In this document: positions 48,115 to 57,078 of the stretch, one piece after another
Numbering within the stretch: the first letter of the stretch is position 1
Layout: each line of letters opens with the position of its first letter
Source: Ectopseudomonas composti
Lineage (GTDB): Bacteria > Pseudomonadota > Gammaproteobacteria > Pseudomonadales > Pseudomonadaceae
Assembly (NCBI RefSeq): GCF_900115475.1
Contig: NZ_FOWP01000011.1
Location: 124,001-188,000, forward strand
Length of the DNA: 64,000 bases
Direction of reading: 5' to 3'
The notes under the pieces: generated by a model
What the model saw: the letters and a program-made list of their open reading frames with translations, nothing else
Database searches by the model: none
Told to the model about the DNA's origin: nothing
Translations under genes and position numbers: made by a program

Positions 48115-48372
48115 GGATGACGCCTCTCACTCTTTCAAATCCATCGCGCAGGTTATTCCATTGCCAGGCGTTTGTCCGGCCCTGCGACTGCAAGCCGGCG
48201 AACTTACCAGATCGAATCGGGGTGCGCTACTCCCGGTTGTCTCTGCCTTATACGGGGTGTGAACGAAATCTGCATGGGAGTGGCTAGCAAGCGTAGCGGC
48301 ACTTCGGCGTCCTTGCCGTGGCCTTGAGCTGCCCTGCTAGAATCCGCGCCTCGCAACCCTGAAGACAGACCC

Positions 48373-49554
48373 ATGGCTCAGCTCTACAGTGCGCGCAGTC
48401 GCGCCATCGAACCCTTCCACGTGATGGCCTTGCTGGCGCGTGCCAACGAGCTGCAGGCCGCCGGCCACGACGTGATCCACCTGGAAATCGGCGAGCCGGA
48501 CTTCACTACCGCCGAACCGATCATTCGCGCCGGCCAGGCCGCATTGGCTGCCGGGCACACTCGTTACACTGCGGCCCGCGGTTTGCCGCAGTTGCGCGAG
48601 GCGATTGCCGGCTTCTACGCCGAACGTTACCGCCTGAACATCGACCCGCAGCGCATTCTGGTCACGCCGGGCGGCTCTGGTGCCTTGCTGCTGGCAGCCA
48701 GCCTGTTGGTCGATCCGGGTAAGCACTGGCTGCTGGCCGATCCAGGTTACCCGTGCAACCGCCACTTCCTGCGCCTGGTCGAAGGCGCTGCGCAACTGGT
48801 GCCGGTCGGCCCGGACGTGCGTTACCAGCTCACCCCGCAATTGGTCGAGCGGCATTGGGATGCCGGCAGCGTCGGTGCTCTGGTCGCCTCGCCGGCCAAC
48901 CCGACCGGCACGCTGTTGCACAAGGACGAGCTGGGAGCGCTGTCGAGCTGCCTCAAACAGCGTGGCGGTCACCTGGTGGTGGACGAGATCTACCACGGCC
49001 TGACCTACGGCTGCGATGCGCCGAGCGTGCTGGAAGTGGATGACGACGCTTTCGTCCTCAATAGTTTCTCCAAATATTTCGGCATGACCGGCTGGCGCCT
49101 GGGCTGGCTGGTGGCGCCCGAAGCGGCGGTGCCGGAGCTGGAAAAGCTGGCGCAGAACCTCTACATCAGCGCGCCAAGCATGGCTCAGCATGCCGCACTG
49201 GCCTGCTTCGAGCCGGCCACGTTGGCGATCCTCGAAGAGCGCCGTCACGAATTCCAGCGCCGCCGCGACTACCTGCTGCCTGCACTGCGCGAGCTGGGCT
49301 TTGGCATCGCGGTGGAGCCGGAAGGTGCCTTCTATCTATATGCAGACATCAGTGCCTTTGGCGGCGATGCCTTCGCCTTCTGCCGCCACTTCATCGAAAC
49401 CGAGCACGTGGCGTTCACGCCGGGTCTGGATTTCGGTCGTTACCAGGCCGGGCACCATGTGCGCTTCGCCTACACGCAGAATGTCGAGCGCCTGCAGCAG
49501 GCAGTCGAGCGTATCGCCCGGGGCCTGAAGAGCTGGCAGCCCGATGCGCTTTGA
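48373..49554 (+). CDS. Pyridoxal-phosphate-dependent aminotransferase (class I/II)
   Basis: 393 aa. The fold type I features include LEIGEPDFTTAEPIIRAGQAA, RYTAARGLPQLREAI, ASPANPTGTLL, VVDEIYHGLTYG and the Schiff-base lysine in LNSFSKYFGMTGWRLGWLV. The overall pattern is of the AspC/AlaT-like branch; the amino donor cannot be read from sequence. A TAGAAT -10-like box lies about 30 bp upstream. Its last codons overlap sfsA by 11 bp, so both are co-expressed. Confidence 0.88.
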   Translation: MAQLYSARSRAIEPFHVMALLARANELQAAGHDVIHLEIGEPDFTTAEPIIRAGQAALAAGHTRYTAARGLPQLREAIAGFYAERYRLNIDPQRILVTPGGSGALLLAASLLVDPGKHWLLADPGYPCNRHFLRLVEGAAQLVPVGPDVRYQLTPQLVERHWDAGSVGALVASPANPTGTLLHKDELGALSSCLKQRGGHLVVDEIYHGLTYGCDAPSVLEVDDDAFVLNSFSKYFGMTGWRLGWLVAPEAAVPELEKLAQNLYISAPSMAQHAALACFEPATLAILEERRHEFQRRRDYLLPALRELGFGIAVEPEGAFYLYADISAFGGDAFAFCRHFIETEHVAFTPGLDFGRYQAGHHVRFAYTQNVERLQQAVERIARGLKSWQPDAL

Positions 49555-50251
49555 TCCACCGCTGGAAGAAGGGCGCCTGCTGCGCCGCTACAAGCGTTTT
49601 CTCGCCGATATCGAGACCGCCAACGGTGAGCAGATGACCATCCACTGCGCCAACACCGGCTCGATGCTCAACTGCATGAGCGAAGGTTGCCGGGTGTGGT
49701 TCAGCCGCAGCAACGATCCCAAGCGCAAGCTACCGGGCAGCTGGGAAATCGGCGAAACGCCGCAAGGGCGGCTGGCCTGTATCAACACCGCGCGGGCCAA
49801 TGCGCTGGTAGAAGAAGCGCTGCGTGCCGGACTGATCACTGAACTGGCTGGCTTTACCGCGCTCAAGCGTGAGGTGGCCTACGGGGTGGAGAACAGCCGC
49901 GCCGATTTTCGTCTGGATTACCCGGCCGGGCCGGTCTTTGTCGAGGTCAAGAGCGTGACGTTGGGTTTCGCTGACAGCGACGTGGCGGCCTTTCCCGATG
50001 CGGTAACCCTGCGTGGCGCCAAGCACCTGCGCGAGCTGGCGGCGCTGGCGCGTGCTGGAGTTCGCACGGTGCAACTGTATTGCGTGAACCTCTCCGGCAT
50101 CCGCGCCGTACGCGCCGCCGAGGAGATCGACCCGGCCTATGCCGCCGGCCTGCGTGATGCCAAGGCTGCAGGTGTGGAGGTGCTGGCTTATGGCGCCGAG
50201 CTCAGCCCGGAAGGGATCGCTCTGGTTCGCCGCCTTGAGGTAGTGATGTAG
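49544..50251 (+). CDS. sfsA: SfsA family DNA/RNA-binding protein
   Basis: 235 aa. Named sugar fermentation stimulation protein; the molecular role remains poorly defined. The sequence starts MRFDPPLEEGRLLRRYKRFLADI with CANTGSMLNCMSEGCRVWFSRS, then FRLDYPAGPVFVEVKSVTLG with a nuclease-like acidic/Lys pattern, and PDAVTLRGAKHLRELAAL. The start overlaps the aminotransferase stop by 11 bp. A 60-bp palindrome follows. Confidence 0.94.
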   Translation: MRFDPPLEEGRLLRRYKRFLADIETANGEQMTIHCANTGSMLNCMSEGCRVWFSRSNDPKRKLPGSWEIGETPQGRLACINTARANALVEEALRAGLITELAGFTALKREVAYGVENSRADFRLDYPAGPVFVEVKSVTLGFADSDVAAFPDAVTLRGAKHLRELAALARAGVRTVQLYCVNLSGIRAVRAAEEIDPAYAAGLRDAKAAGVEVLAYGAELSPEGIALVRRLEVVM

Positions 50252-50306
50252 GGTGTGCTGCGCACACCGGCTTCTGTTTCGGTAGTGCGCTGGGCGCGAT
50301 GTTGGC

Positions 50307-50366
50307 GTAGCCCGGATGCAATCCGGGAATCCAGTTTTCGCCCATCCCCGGATTGCATCCGGGCTA
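50307..50366. repeat. REP-like palindromic element
   Basis: GTAGCCCGGATGCAATCCGG (from 50307) is mirrored by CCGGATTGCATCCGGGCTAC (to 50366), with a 20-bp spacer. A 60-bp near-perfect inverted repeat of the GTAGCCCGGATGCAATCCGG type, common between genes in the mendocina/stutzeri branch. Its right end overlaps the last codon of the Rieske gene. It lies between two convergent genes. Confidence 0.8.
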
Positions 50367-50693
50367 CCTGACGGCAGCGCCTTCGATCCAGATCCCGTGC
50401 GTGTCTTCTCTACATTCCAGTGCCTGCAGCGCCTGACCCTCGCACGGGCCTGCCACGCATTCACCGCTCTCGATCAGAAACAGCGCGCCATGGGTCGCGC
50501 AGCGGATCAGGCTGCCACTGTCATCGAGAAAATCGTCTGGCCGCCACTCCAGGGCGATGCCGCGATGCGGGCAGCGGTTGAGGTAGGCGTACACCTCTCC
50601 GCCTCGGCGCACGGCAAGCAGATTCAATTGGTCGATCACAAAGCCCCGACTCTGGCCGTCGGCCAATTCGTGTGGGGCGCACAAGCGGATCAT
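50364..50693 (-). CDS. Rieske [2Fe-2S] domain protein
   Basis: 109 aa. The two cluster motifs are CPHRG (residues about 42-46, C-x-H) and CATHGALF (about 65-72, C-x-x-H). The protein is one isolated Rieske domain without a signal peptide, resembling small ferredoxin-like NirD-type or dioxygenase ferredoxin proteins. The partner enzyme is not adjacent. The stop codon touches the REP-like palindrome. Confidence 0.88.
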   Translation of the reverse strand: MIRLCAPHELADGQSRGFVIDQLNLLAVRRGGEVYAYLNRCPHRGIALEWRPDDFLDDSGSLIRCATHGALFLIESGECVAGPCEGQALQALECREDTHGIWIEGAAVR

Positions 50694-50836
50694 CGCGGTC
50701 TCCCGTTGCTATGGAAGTCGCGTCGTGACGACCTCTGATGACCTTCTCCGTCTCGGGGAAGGTGGCGCGCAGCGCCGCAAGAGGGGCGGATTATCCCGCA
50801 GGAAGGAGGAGGGCGCATCCCTGCGCCAAGTGGAAC

Positions 50837-53065
50837 TCAGAACTGCCAGGAGGCCGACACGCGGAAGGTGCGACCCGGCTCGCTGTAGTAGTCGACCGGT
50901 TGCGGTGTGGTGCGCCCGCCGGTACTGGGCACGTTGAGGGCATTCCAGTACTTTTTGTCGAGCAGATTGAACAGACCGGCTTGCAGCCGGACGCCATCCA
51001 GCGCTGCCGGTTGCCAGTAGCCGGTGAGGTCGACCACGCCGTAGCCGGGGGCCTTGAAGTCACCGTCGTTCTCGACCTTGTCGCGGCTACGCGCGGCGGT
51101 CAGCATCAGGTCTGCGCCATAGTGCTGCTGGGTGTAGCTGAGGCCGAGGGTGCCGGTCAGCGGGGCGACCGAGTTCAGGTGCTGTTTGCTCTCGCGGTCC
51201 TTGCCGACGGCCCAGGCGACCGAGCTCCAGACTTGCCAGGAGGGCGCGAACTGCCAGTGCGCGGTGCCCTCGGCGCCGTAGATGCGCACCTTGTCGCGGT
51301 TCTCCATCACCTCGAAGAAGGTCGGGAATTCGCCAGGTTGGAAGCCGTAGTCCTCTTCATTGGCGGTGATGCTGTCGATGAAGTTCTTGTAGCGGTTGTC
51401 GAACAGGCTGATGGAGCCGCCCAGGCGATTGTCACCCAGGCGTGCGCCGACCTCGTAGCCGGTGCTTTCCTCGGGCTTGAGGTTGGGGTTGCCGACCCGT
51501 GCGTAGCCCATGCCGGCGTTGGTGAAGGTGCTGTACAGCTCGTTGACGTCCGGTGCCTTGAAGCCCTGTGCCCACTGTGCATAGAAGGTGGCCAGCTCGT
51601 GTGCCTGCCAGGTCAGCAGCAGACTGCCGGACCAGTTGGAGTCCTTGTTCTCGGTGAGCATCACGCTGTCGCCGGCCAGTACGTAGCCGCTGGTGCCGCT
51701 TTTCGGCTTGTACGCGTAACGGTCATAACGCACGCCTGGCGTCAGAGTGAGGGTATCGCTGAGGGCGATGTCGTCCTTCAGGTAGATGCCATACAGGTTG
51801 CCCGGCGTCTTCGGCATTTCGGCCTGGTTGGTGTGCAGGTTGATGCAGGAAAAGTAGATCCCGGCAGGCGTGCTATCCGGGCGCGGCGGGAAGGGCGGCA
51901 CCAGTACGCTGGGGCAGGCATCGTAGCCGCCGCTGTACTGTTCGGCCTCGATGCGGCTCCATTCTGCGCCCAGCGTCAGGTTGTGCTGCCCCAGCTGTTT
52001 GCCCAGGCTGCCATTGATGCCGTACTGGGTTTTCTCGATCTCGTTGTTGCGGCCAAACGGGCCGGCCAGGGTGCCGGCACGGGTAGCGTCCACCTTGTCT
52101 TCGCGACGCAGCTTCTGCCAATAGACGATGGTGTCGGCCCAATCCAGCAGGCTGTCGCTGCTCTCGGCCCGGTACTGGTGGTCGAAGGACAGGCGCTTGC
52201 GCTCGTTGTTCTCGCGGGTGTCGTAGTGCCGAGGATAGTTGGCGGTGCCCTGGTTGATGCGGCTGTCCATGTCCTCGGTACGCTCGAACAGTTCGGCGGT
52301 CACACCGACGCGGTGACCGCCAGCGAGCTTCTGCTGAACCTTGAACAGCAGGTTGTGCTGGTCGGTGTCACTGGGGTTGGCCTCGGTGCGCTGGCTGCCC
52401 AGAACATCGCGGTTGCCTTGGTTATCGAGTTCGTGGCCCTTGCGCCCGCCAGCCTGGAGCAGCCAGGAGGTGTCGTTGAAACGGCCAGCCAGGGCAGCAT
52501 TGAGCCCCCAACTGCGGTCGGCGCTGTCGTAGTCGTTCTTGATCAGGCCGGCGAACGTGTCCTTGTCGCCCAACAGATCATCCGGGTTCAAGGTGCGCAG
52601 TTGCAGTGCTCCGCCAAGGGCGCCTGAGCCGACCTGGCTGGAGTTGGCGCCGCGCACCACGTCAATCGAAGACAGACTCTGGAAGTCGATGCTGTCGAGG
52701 CCACCATTCACGTCGCGCACGGCGTCGTTCAGCCAGGGCATGCGAATGCCGTCGAGGGTGGTGAGCACGCGGTCGCGGTCCAGGCCGCGGATGTTGATGC
52801 TGTTGTTACTGCGGTTGTAGTTCAGCCCCGGCTCGGCACGGCGTGACAGGTCATCGAAGCTACGGATCTGGCGGCGCTCCAGTGTCTGGGCATCGGTCTG
52901 GGTCGTGGTGGGCAGTGGCTGCTTGGCTGCAGCTGCAGTGATTTCGACGTCGGGCAGCTTGGCCGGCGTATCGGCCAGGGCCAGCGAAGGGCACAGCAAC
53001 AGCAGCGCGAGCCAGGGTCGGCGAGCGTAGGGCGGGCGAACGAGCATGGTGATACTCCAGTGCAT
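50837..53065 (-). CDS. phuR: TonB-dependent heme/hemoglobin outer-membrane receptor PhuR
   Basis: 742 aa. PhuR captures heme at the cell surface and imports it with TonB energy. A signal peptide of about 31 residues (RRPWLALLLLCPSLALA) precedes a plug region with LPDVEITAAA as TonB-box-like element and RGLDRDRVLTTLDGIRMPW. The 22-strand barrel carries the heme-receptor FRAP/NPNL-type motifs (GFKAPDVNELYSTF and NPNLKPEESTGYEVG) and ends in SASWQF with an aromatic C terminus. It is divergent from phuS with a Fur-like box between. Confidence 0.94.
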   Translation of the reverse strand: MHWSITMLVRPPYARRPWLALLLLCPSLALADTPAKLPDVEITAAAAKQPLPTTTQTDAQTLERRQIRSFDDLSRRAEPGLNYNRSNNSINIRGLDRDRVLTTLDGIRMPWLNDAVRDVNGGLDSIDFQSLSSIDVVRGANSSQVGSGALGGALQLRTLNPDDLLGDKDTFAGLIKNDYDSADRSWGLNAALAGRFNDTSWLLQAGGRKGHELDNQGNRDVLGSQRTEANPSDTDQHNLLFKVQQKLAGGHRVGVTAELFERTEDMDSRINQGTANYPRHYDTRENNERKRLSFDHQYRAESSDSLLDWADTIVYWQKLRREDKVDATRAGTLAGPFGRNNEIEKTQYGINGSLGKQLGQHNLTLGAEWSRIEAEQYSGGYDACPSVLVPPFPPRPDSTPAGIYFSCINLHTNQAEMPKTPGNLYGIYLKDDIALSDTLTLTPGVRYDRYAYKPKSGTSGYVLAGDSVMLTENKDSNWSGSLLLTWQAHELATFYAQWAQGFKAPDVNELYSTFTNAGMGYARVGNPNLKPEESTGYEVGARLGDNRLGGSISLFDNRYKNFIDSITANEEDYGFQPGEFPTFFEVMENRDKVRIYGAEGTAHWQFAPSWQVWSSVAWAVGKDRESKQHLNSVAPLTGTLGLSYTQQHYGADLMLTAARSRDKVENDGDFKAPGYGVVDLTGYWQPAALDGVRLQAGLFNLLDKKYWNALNVPSTGGRTTPQPVDYYSEPGRTFRVSASWQF

Positions 53066-53128
53066 GCTTGGCAGTTCTGCGACTGCCTGGTTGGCGACGG
53101 CGCAAGACGTTAACCAGATTACTTATTT

Positions 53129-53147
53129 AATGCAAATAATTCTCAGG
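53129..53147. promoter_or_regulatory. Fur box between phuR and phuS
   Basis: AATGCAAATAATTCTCAGG resembles the 19-bp Fur consensus (GATAATGATAATCATTATC), especially the AATAATTCTC half. It lies in the shared promoter region of the divergent phuR and phuS-T-U-V-W genes; further AT-rich sequence (GATTATCGTTCTC) follows just to the right. Confidence 0.7.
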
Positions 53148-53240
53148 TAGATTATCGTTCTCTCAAATTGCACTGCCGTGTCGGTACGCGCTCGTGTCGC
53201 CGACGGTGGTGGTAACCGCCCGTGAGAGAGGAAAATCCCG

Positions 53241-54305
53241 ATGAGTACCGCAAACTTCGCCGCTGCGCCGGCGGCCGATCTTTACCAGGCCTGGCAAGCG
53301 CTGCGTCATGCACAGCCTCGCCTGCGTGCCCGCGAAGCAGCGGCGCAGCTGCATGTCAGCGAGGCCGAGTTGACCGCCAGCCGCCTGGGCATCGATGCAC
53401 AGCGCCTGCGTCCGGACTGGGCCGAGCTGCTGCCGGCGTTCGGTGAGCTCGGCCAGGTGATGGTACTGACGCGCAACGAGCATTGCGTCCACGAGCGCAA
53501 GGGGCTGTACCGCGAGGTGAGCGTTTCCGCCTCTGGGCAGATGGGCCTGGTGGTGTCTGCCGACATCGACCTACGCCTGTTCCTTGGCGGCTGGGCCAGC
53601 GTGTTCGCGGTTGCCGAAGAAACCGCCAAAGGCACTCAGCGCAGCATTCAGGTGTTCGACCAGCAGGGCGTCGCGGTGCACAAGGTCTACCTGACCGAAC
53701 GTAGCGAGCTAAGCGCCTGGCAGCCGCTGGTCGAGCGCTTCGCGGCCGAGCAGAGTGCCGAGCTGCAGTTGCTGCCGCCGCCTGCTGCGCCGGTGCGCAA
53801 GGCCGACGCCGATATCGACAGCCAGGCGCTGCGTGAGGGCTGGTCGACGCTGCAGGACACACACCATTTCTTCGCCTTGCTGAAGAAGCATGAGGTCGCG
53901 CGTACTCAGGCGCTGCGTCTGGCGGGTGAGCGGTGGGCGCAGCCGTTGGCGATCTCCGAGCTGACGGTGCTGATGGAGCAGGCCGCTGCTCGTGAAGTGC
54001 CGATCATGGTGTTCGTCGGCAACCGCCATTGCATCCAGATTCACACTGGCCCGGTGAACAACCTGCGCTGGATGGACAGCTGGTTCAACGTGCTCGATCC
54101 CGACTTCAACCTGCACCTGCAGACACGTGGTGTGGTCGAGTTGTGGCGCGTGCGCAAACCCAGCATCGACGGTGTGATCACCAGCCTGGAGGCTTTCGAT
54201 GCCGACGGCGAATTGGTCGTCCAGCTGTTCGGTGCGCGCAAACCCGGTATGGCCGAGCGCGATGACTGGCGTGAGCTGGCCGAGTCACTGCCTGTGCTGG
54301 TCTGA
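53241..54305 (+). CDS. phuS: Heme-trafficking protein PhuS
   Basis: 354 aa. PhuS is a cytoplasmic heme-binding protein that passes heme to the heme oxygenase in P. aeruginosa and has been reported to bind the prrF promoter. Two HemS/ChuX-like repeats are visible (GQVMVLTRNEHCVHERKGLY in the first, VPIMVFVGNRHCIQIHTGPV in the second), each ending in a Trp-rich strand region. The ATG follows GAGAGAGGAAAA. phuT follows after 54 bp containing a GGCCCC/GGGGCC hairpin (54314-54329). Confidence 0.95.
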   Translation: MSTANFAAAPAADLYQAWQALRHAQPRLRAREAAAQLHVSEAELTASRLGIDAQRLRPDWAELLPAFGELGQVMVLTRNEHCVHERKGLYREVSVSASGQMGLVVSADIDLRLFLGGWASVFAVAEETAKGTQRSIQVFDQQGVAVHKVYLTERSELSAWQPLVERFAAEQSAELQLLPPPAAPVRKADADIDSQALREGWSTLQDTHHFFALLKKHEVARTQALRLAGERWAQPLAISELTVLMEQAAAREVPIMVFVGNRHCIQIHTGPVNNLRWMDSWFNVLDPDFNLHLQTRGVVELWRVRKPSIDGVITSLEAFDADGELVVQLFGARKPGMAERDDWRELAESLPVLV

Positions 54306-54359
54306 TCTGTGTCGGCCCCCTGCGGGGCCGGTCGATGTCGCGTTTGAGGAGTCGAGACC

Positions 54360-55259
54360 ATGCGTCTTGCGAATATCCTGGGCGGCCTGGCGGCCGTCCT
54401 GCTGTTTCCTAATCTGGTGTTGGCCACCGAGCCGCTGCCGCAGCGCTGGGTGAGTGCCGGTGGTGCGCTGAGCGAGTGGGTGGTGGTGCTCGGTGGTGAG
54501 GGCAAGCTGGTGGGCGTCGATACCACCAGCCGTCATCCTGCGTCGTTGATCAAGCTGCCCAGCGTCGGTTATCAGCGTCAACTGGCGGCCGAGGGCATTC
54601 TTGCTCTGCATCCGGACCTGCTGCTCGGCAGCGAGGAGATGGGTCCGCCACCGGTGCTCGAGCAACTGGCAGCGGCGGGTGTGCGCATCGAGCGTCTGAC
54701 TGCACGGGCGGAGCTGGACAGCCTGCAGGCCAACTTGCAGCGCCTGGGCCAACTGCTCGGAGATGAGGCAGCCGCACAGCGCGCCTTCCTTGAGTATCAG
54801 GCGCGCTTGCAGACCCAGCGGCAGTGGGTCGAGCAGGCTCAGCGCAGCCAGGAGGCGCCCGGTGTGTTGCTGTTGCTCGGGCATGCCGGTGGTAGCCCGC
54901 TGGTGGGCGGTGTCGATACCGCCGCCGACTGGTTGATCCGTCGTGCCGGCGGGCGCAACCTGGCCAGCCACGCTGGCTACAAGGCGTTGTCCAGCGAAGC
55001 GCTGCTGGCGCTCGACCCGCAGGTCGTGGTGGTGGCTGACCGCACCCTGGATGGCGAGGCGGCCAGGCAAGCCCTGCTGCAGCAGAATCCGGCCCTGGCC
55101 GCTACGCGTGCCGCGCGCGAAGGGCGTTTACTGGCGCTCGACCCGACGCTGCTGGTCGGCGGCCTTGGACCGCGCGTACCGGATGGGCTGGCGATGCTCG
55201 CCGCAGGCTTTTATCCTGCCAGCCAATCCCTGACAGCCGAAGCCAAGCGCGAGCCATGA
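54360..55259 (+). CDS. phuT: Periplasmic heme-binding protein PhuT
   Basis: 299 aa. PhuT is the substrate-binding protein of the heme ABC transporter. A signal peptide (MRLANILGGLAAVLLFPNLVLA, cut near 22) precedes the FhuD/BtuF-like fold. Motifs: RWVSAGGALSEWVVVLGG, GYQRQLAAEGILALHPDLLLG, and LLLLGHAGGSPLVGGVDTAADWL. The GAGGAG Shine-Dalgarno fits the start. The stop overlaps the phuU start by 4 bp. Confidence 0.95.
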   Translation: MRLANILGGLAAVLLFPNLVLATEPLPQRWVSAGGALSEWVVVLGGEGKLVGVDTTSRHPASLIKLPSVGYQRQLAAEGILALHPDLLLGSEEMGPPPVLEQLAAAGVRIERLTARAELDSLQANLQRLGQLLGDEAAAQRAFLEYQARLQTQRQWVEQAQRSQEAPGVLLLLGHAGGSPLVGGVDTAADWLIRRAGGRNLASHAGYKALSSEALLALDPQVVVVADRTLDGEAARQALLQQNPALAATRAAREGRLLALDPTLLVGGLGPRVPDGLAMLAAGFYPASQSLTAEAKREP

Positions 55260-56296
55260 CCTCACCTTTTTCGACGCGCCCATTGTTCATCGCACTGGGC
55301 CTGCTGCTCGTGCTCGTACTGTGGCTCTCGCTGGCGCTCGGACCGGTCAGCCTGCCTCTGGGCGATACCCTGCGTGCAGCGCTGCGGCTGCTCGGTTTGC
55401 CGCTGGCGGCAGACGCCGCGGTACAGCAGGCGGAACTGATCCTGGCGCAGATCCGCATGCCGCGCACGCTGCTCGGGCTCGCCGTGGGCATGGTGCTGGC
55501 GCTCTGTGGTGTGGCGATGCAGGGGCTGTTTCGCAACCCACTGGCTGACCCTGGCCTGGTCGGCGTTTCCAGCGGCGCCGCGCTGGGCGCTGCGGTGGCC
55601 ATCGTCGGCGGCGCTGCGTTTGGCGGTTTGCCCGAAGCCTTCGCGCCCTATCTGCTGTCGGTTTGCGCCTTCGTCGGTGGCTTGCTGGTGACGGCGCTGG
55701 TCTACCGCCTGGGCCGGCGTGACGGGCAGACCAATGTGGCGACCATGTTGCTGGCAGGCATTGCCTTGACCGCACTCGCCGGAGCGGCCATCGGCCTGTT
55801 CACCTACCTGGCGGACGATGCCACCCTGCGCACGCTGACGTTCTGGAACCTGGGCAGCCTCAACGGTGCCAGTTATGCGCGGCTCTGGCCGTTGTTGCTG
55901 GCGACGCTGGCCGTGGCGCTGTGGCTGCCGCGACGGGCACGAGCGCTGAATGCGCTGCTGCTGGGTGAGTCGGAGGCGCGCCACCTCGGTTTCGATGTAG
56001 AGCGCCTCAAGCGCGAGTTGGTGTTTTGCACGGCATTGGGCGTTGGCGCTGCGGTGGCTGCCGCTGGCCTGATTGGTTTCATTGGTCTAGTGGTCCCGCA
56101 TCTGATGCGCTTGCTGGTAGGCCCTGATCATCGCCTGCTGTTGCCTGCATCTGCACTGGCCGGCGCCAGTCTGCTGCTACTGGCTGATCTGGTCGCGCGC
56201 CTGGCACTGGCGCCTGCCGAATTGCCGATCGGTATCGTCACCGCGTTGATCGGTGCGCCTTTCTTTATCTATCTGCTGGTACGGGGGCGAAGCTGA
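55256..56296 (+). CDS. phuU: Heme ABC transporter permease PhuU
   Basis: 346 aa. A FecCD/BtuC-type inner-membrane permease with about ten hydrophobic helices (the first at residues 8-30). Conserved segments: IRMPRTLLGLAVGMVLALCGVAMQGLFRNPLADPGLVGVSSGAALGA, SEARHLGFDVERLKREL for ATPase contact, and LIGFIGLVVPHLMRLLVGPDHR. The stop codon shares a base with the phuV start, so the genes are tightly coupled. Confidence 0.96.
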   Translation: MTSPFSTRPLFIALGLLLVLVLWLSLALGPVSLPLGDTLRAALRLLGLPLAADAAVQQAELILAQIRMPRTLLGLAVGMVLALCGVAMQGLFRNPLADPGLVGVSSGAALGAAVAIVGGAAFGGLPEAFAPYLLSVCAFVGGLLVTALVYRLGRRDGQTNVATMLLAGIALTALAGAAIGLFTYLADDATLRTLTFWNLGSLNGASYARLWPLLLATLAVALWLPRRARALNALLLGESEARHLGFDVERLKRELVFCTALGVGAAVAAAGLIGFIGLVVPHLMRLLVGPDHRLLLPASALAGASLLLLADLVARLALAPAELPIGIVTALIGAPFFIYLLVRGRS

Positions 56297-57063
56297 TGCT
56301 GCGGGTTGAACGGCTGGAAGTCCGCCGCGGCTCCTGCGTGGTGCTCAGTGACATCGATCTGCAGTTGCGCCCCGGTGAGGTGCTGGGCGTGCTGGGGCCC
56401 AACGGTGCAGGCAAGAGCACCTTGCTGGCGGCGCTGACCGGCGAGCTGCCGGCCAGCACCGGGCAGGTGACGCTGGATCAGCGTGCGCTCGATGACTGGT
56501 CGGGGCCGGAGCGTGCCAGACGCCTGGCCGTACTGCCGCAGAGTTCGAGCCTGAATTTCGCCTTCCGCGTCGAAGAGGTGGTTGCCATGGGCCGTCTGCC
56601 TCACGACAGCGGCCGCGTGCGCGATGCGCAGGTCGTCCAGGAGGCACTGCACGCGGCTGACGCCGCTCATCTGGCCGGGCGCAGCTACCTTGAATTGTCC
56701 GGCGGCGAGCGCCAGCGTGTGCACCTGGCGCGGGTGCTGGCGCAGCTGTGGCCGGGCGGCGACGGGCAGATCCTGCTGCTCGATGAGCCGACCTCGATGC
56801 TCGACCCCATGCATCAGCACACCTGCCTGCAGGCGGTGCGTCGCCTGGCTGAGTCCGGTGCGGCGGTACTGGTGATTCTTCATGACCTCAATCTGGCCGC
56901 GCGCTACTGTGACCGCTTGCTGTTGCTGGAACAGGGCAGGGCGCATGCGCTGGGTACGCCTGCCGAAGTGTTGCGTGCCGAGCCCCTACAGGCCGTGTTC
57001 GGTCTGGAAGTGCTGGTGCAGACTCATCCCGAGCGCGGCCATCCGCTGATCGTCGCGCGCTGA
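56296..57063 (+). CDS. phuV: Heme ABC transporter ATP-binding protein PhuV
   Basis: 255 aa. Powers PhuU. Walker A is GPNGAGKST (about 34-42), the signature is LSGGERQRVHLARVL, and Walker B is ILLLDEPTSMLD followed by the H-loop LHDLNLAARYCDR. This is the HmuV/FecE type of importer ATPase. It starts on the last base of the phuU stop codon and phuW follows after 15 bp. Confidence 0.97.
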   Translation: MLRVERLEVRRGSCVVLSDIDLQLRPGEVLGVLGPNGAGKSTLLAALTGELPASTGQVTLDQRALDDWSGPERARRLAVLPQSSSLNFAFRVEEVVAMGRLPHDSGRVRDAQVVQEALHAADAAHLAGRSYLELSGGERQRVHLARVLAQLWPGGDGQILLLDEPTSMLDPMHQHTCLQAVRRLAESGAAVLVILHDLNLAARYCDRLLLLEQGRAHALGTPAEVLRAEPLQAVFGLEVLVQTHPERGHPLIVAR

Positions 57064-57078
57064 ATTCTGGAGCCTTCG

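Noticed and set aside
48320..48372. Full promoter for the aminotransferase gene
   Set aside because: A TAGAAT -10 is present, but the best -35 candidate (TTGCCG) is 19 bp away, so only the -10 is mentioned and no promoter is called.
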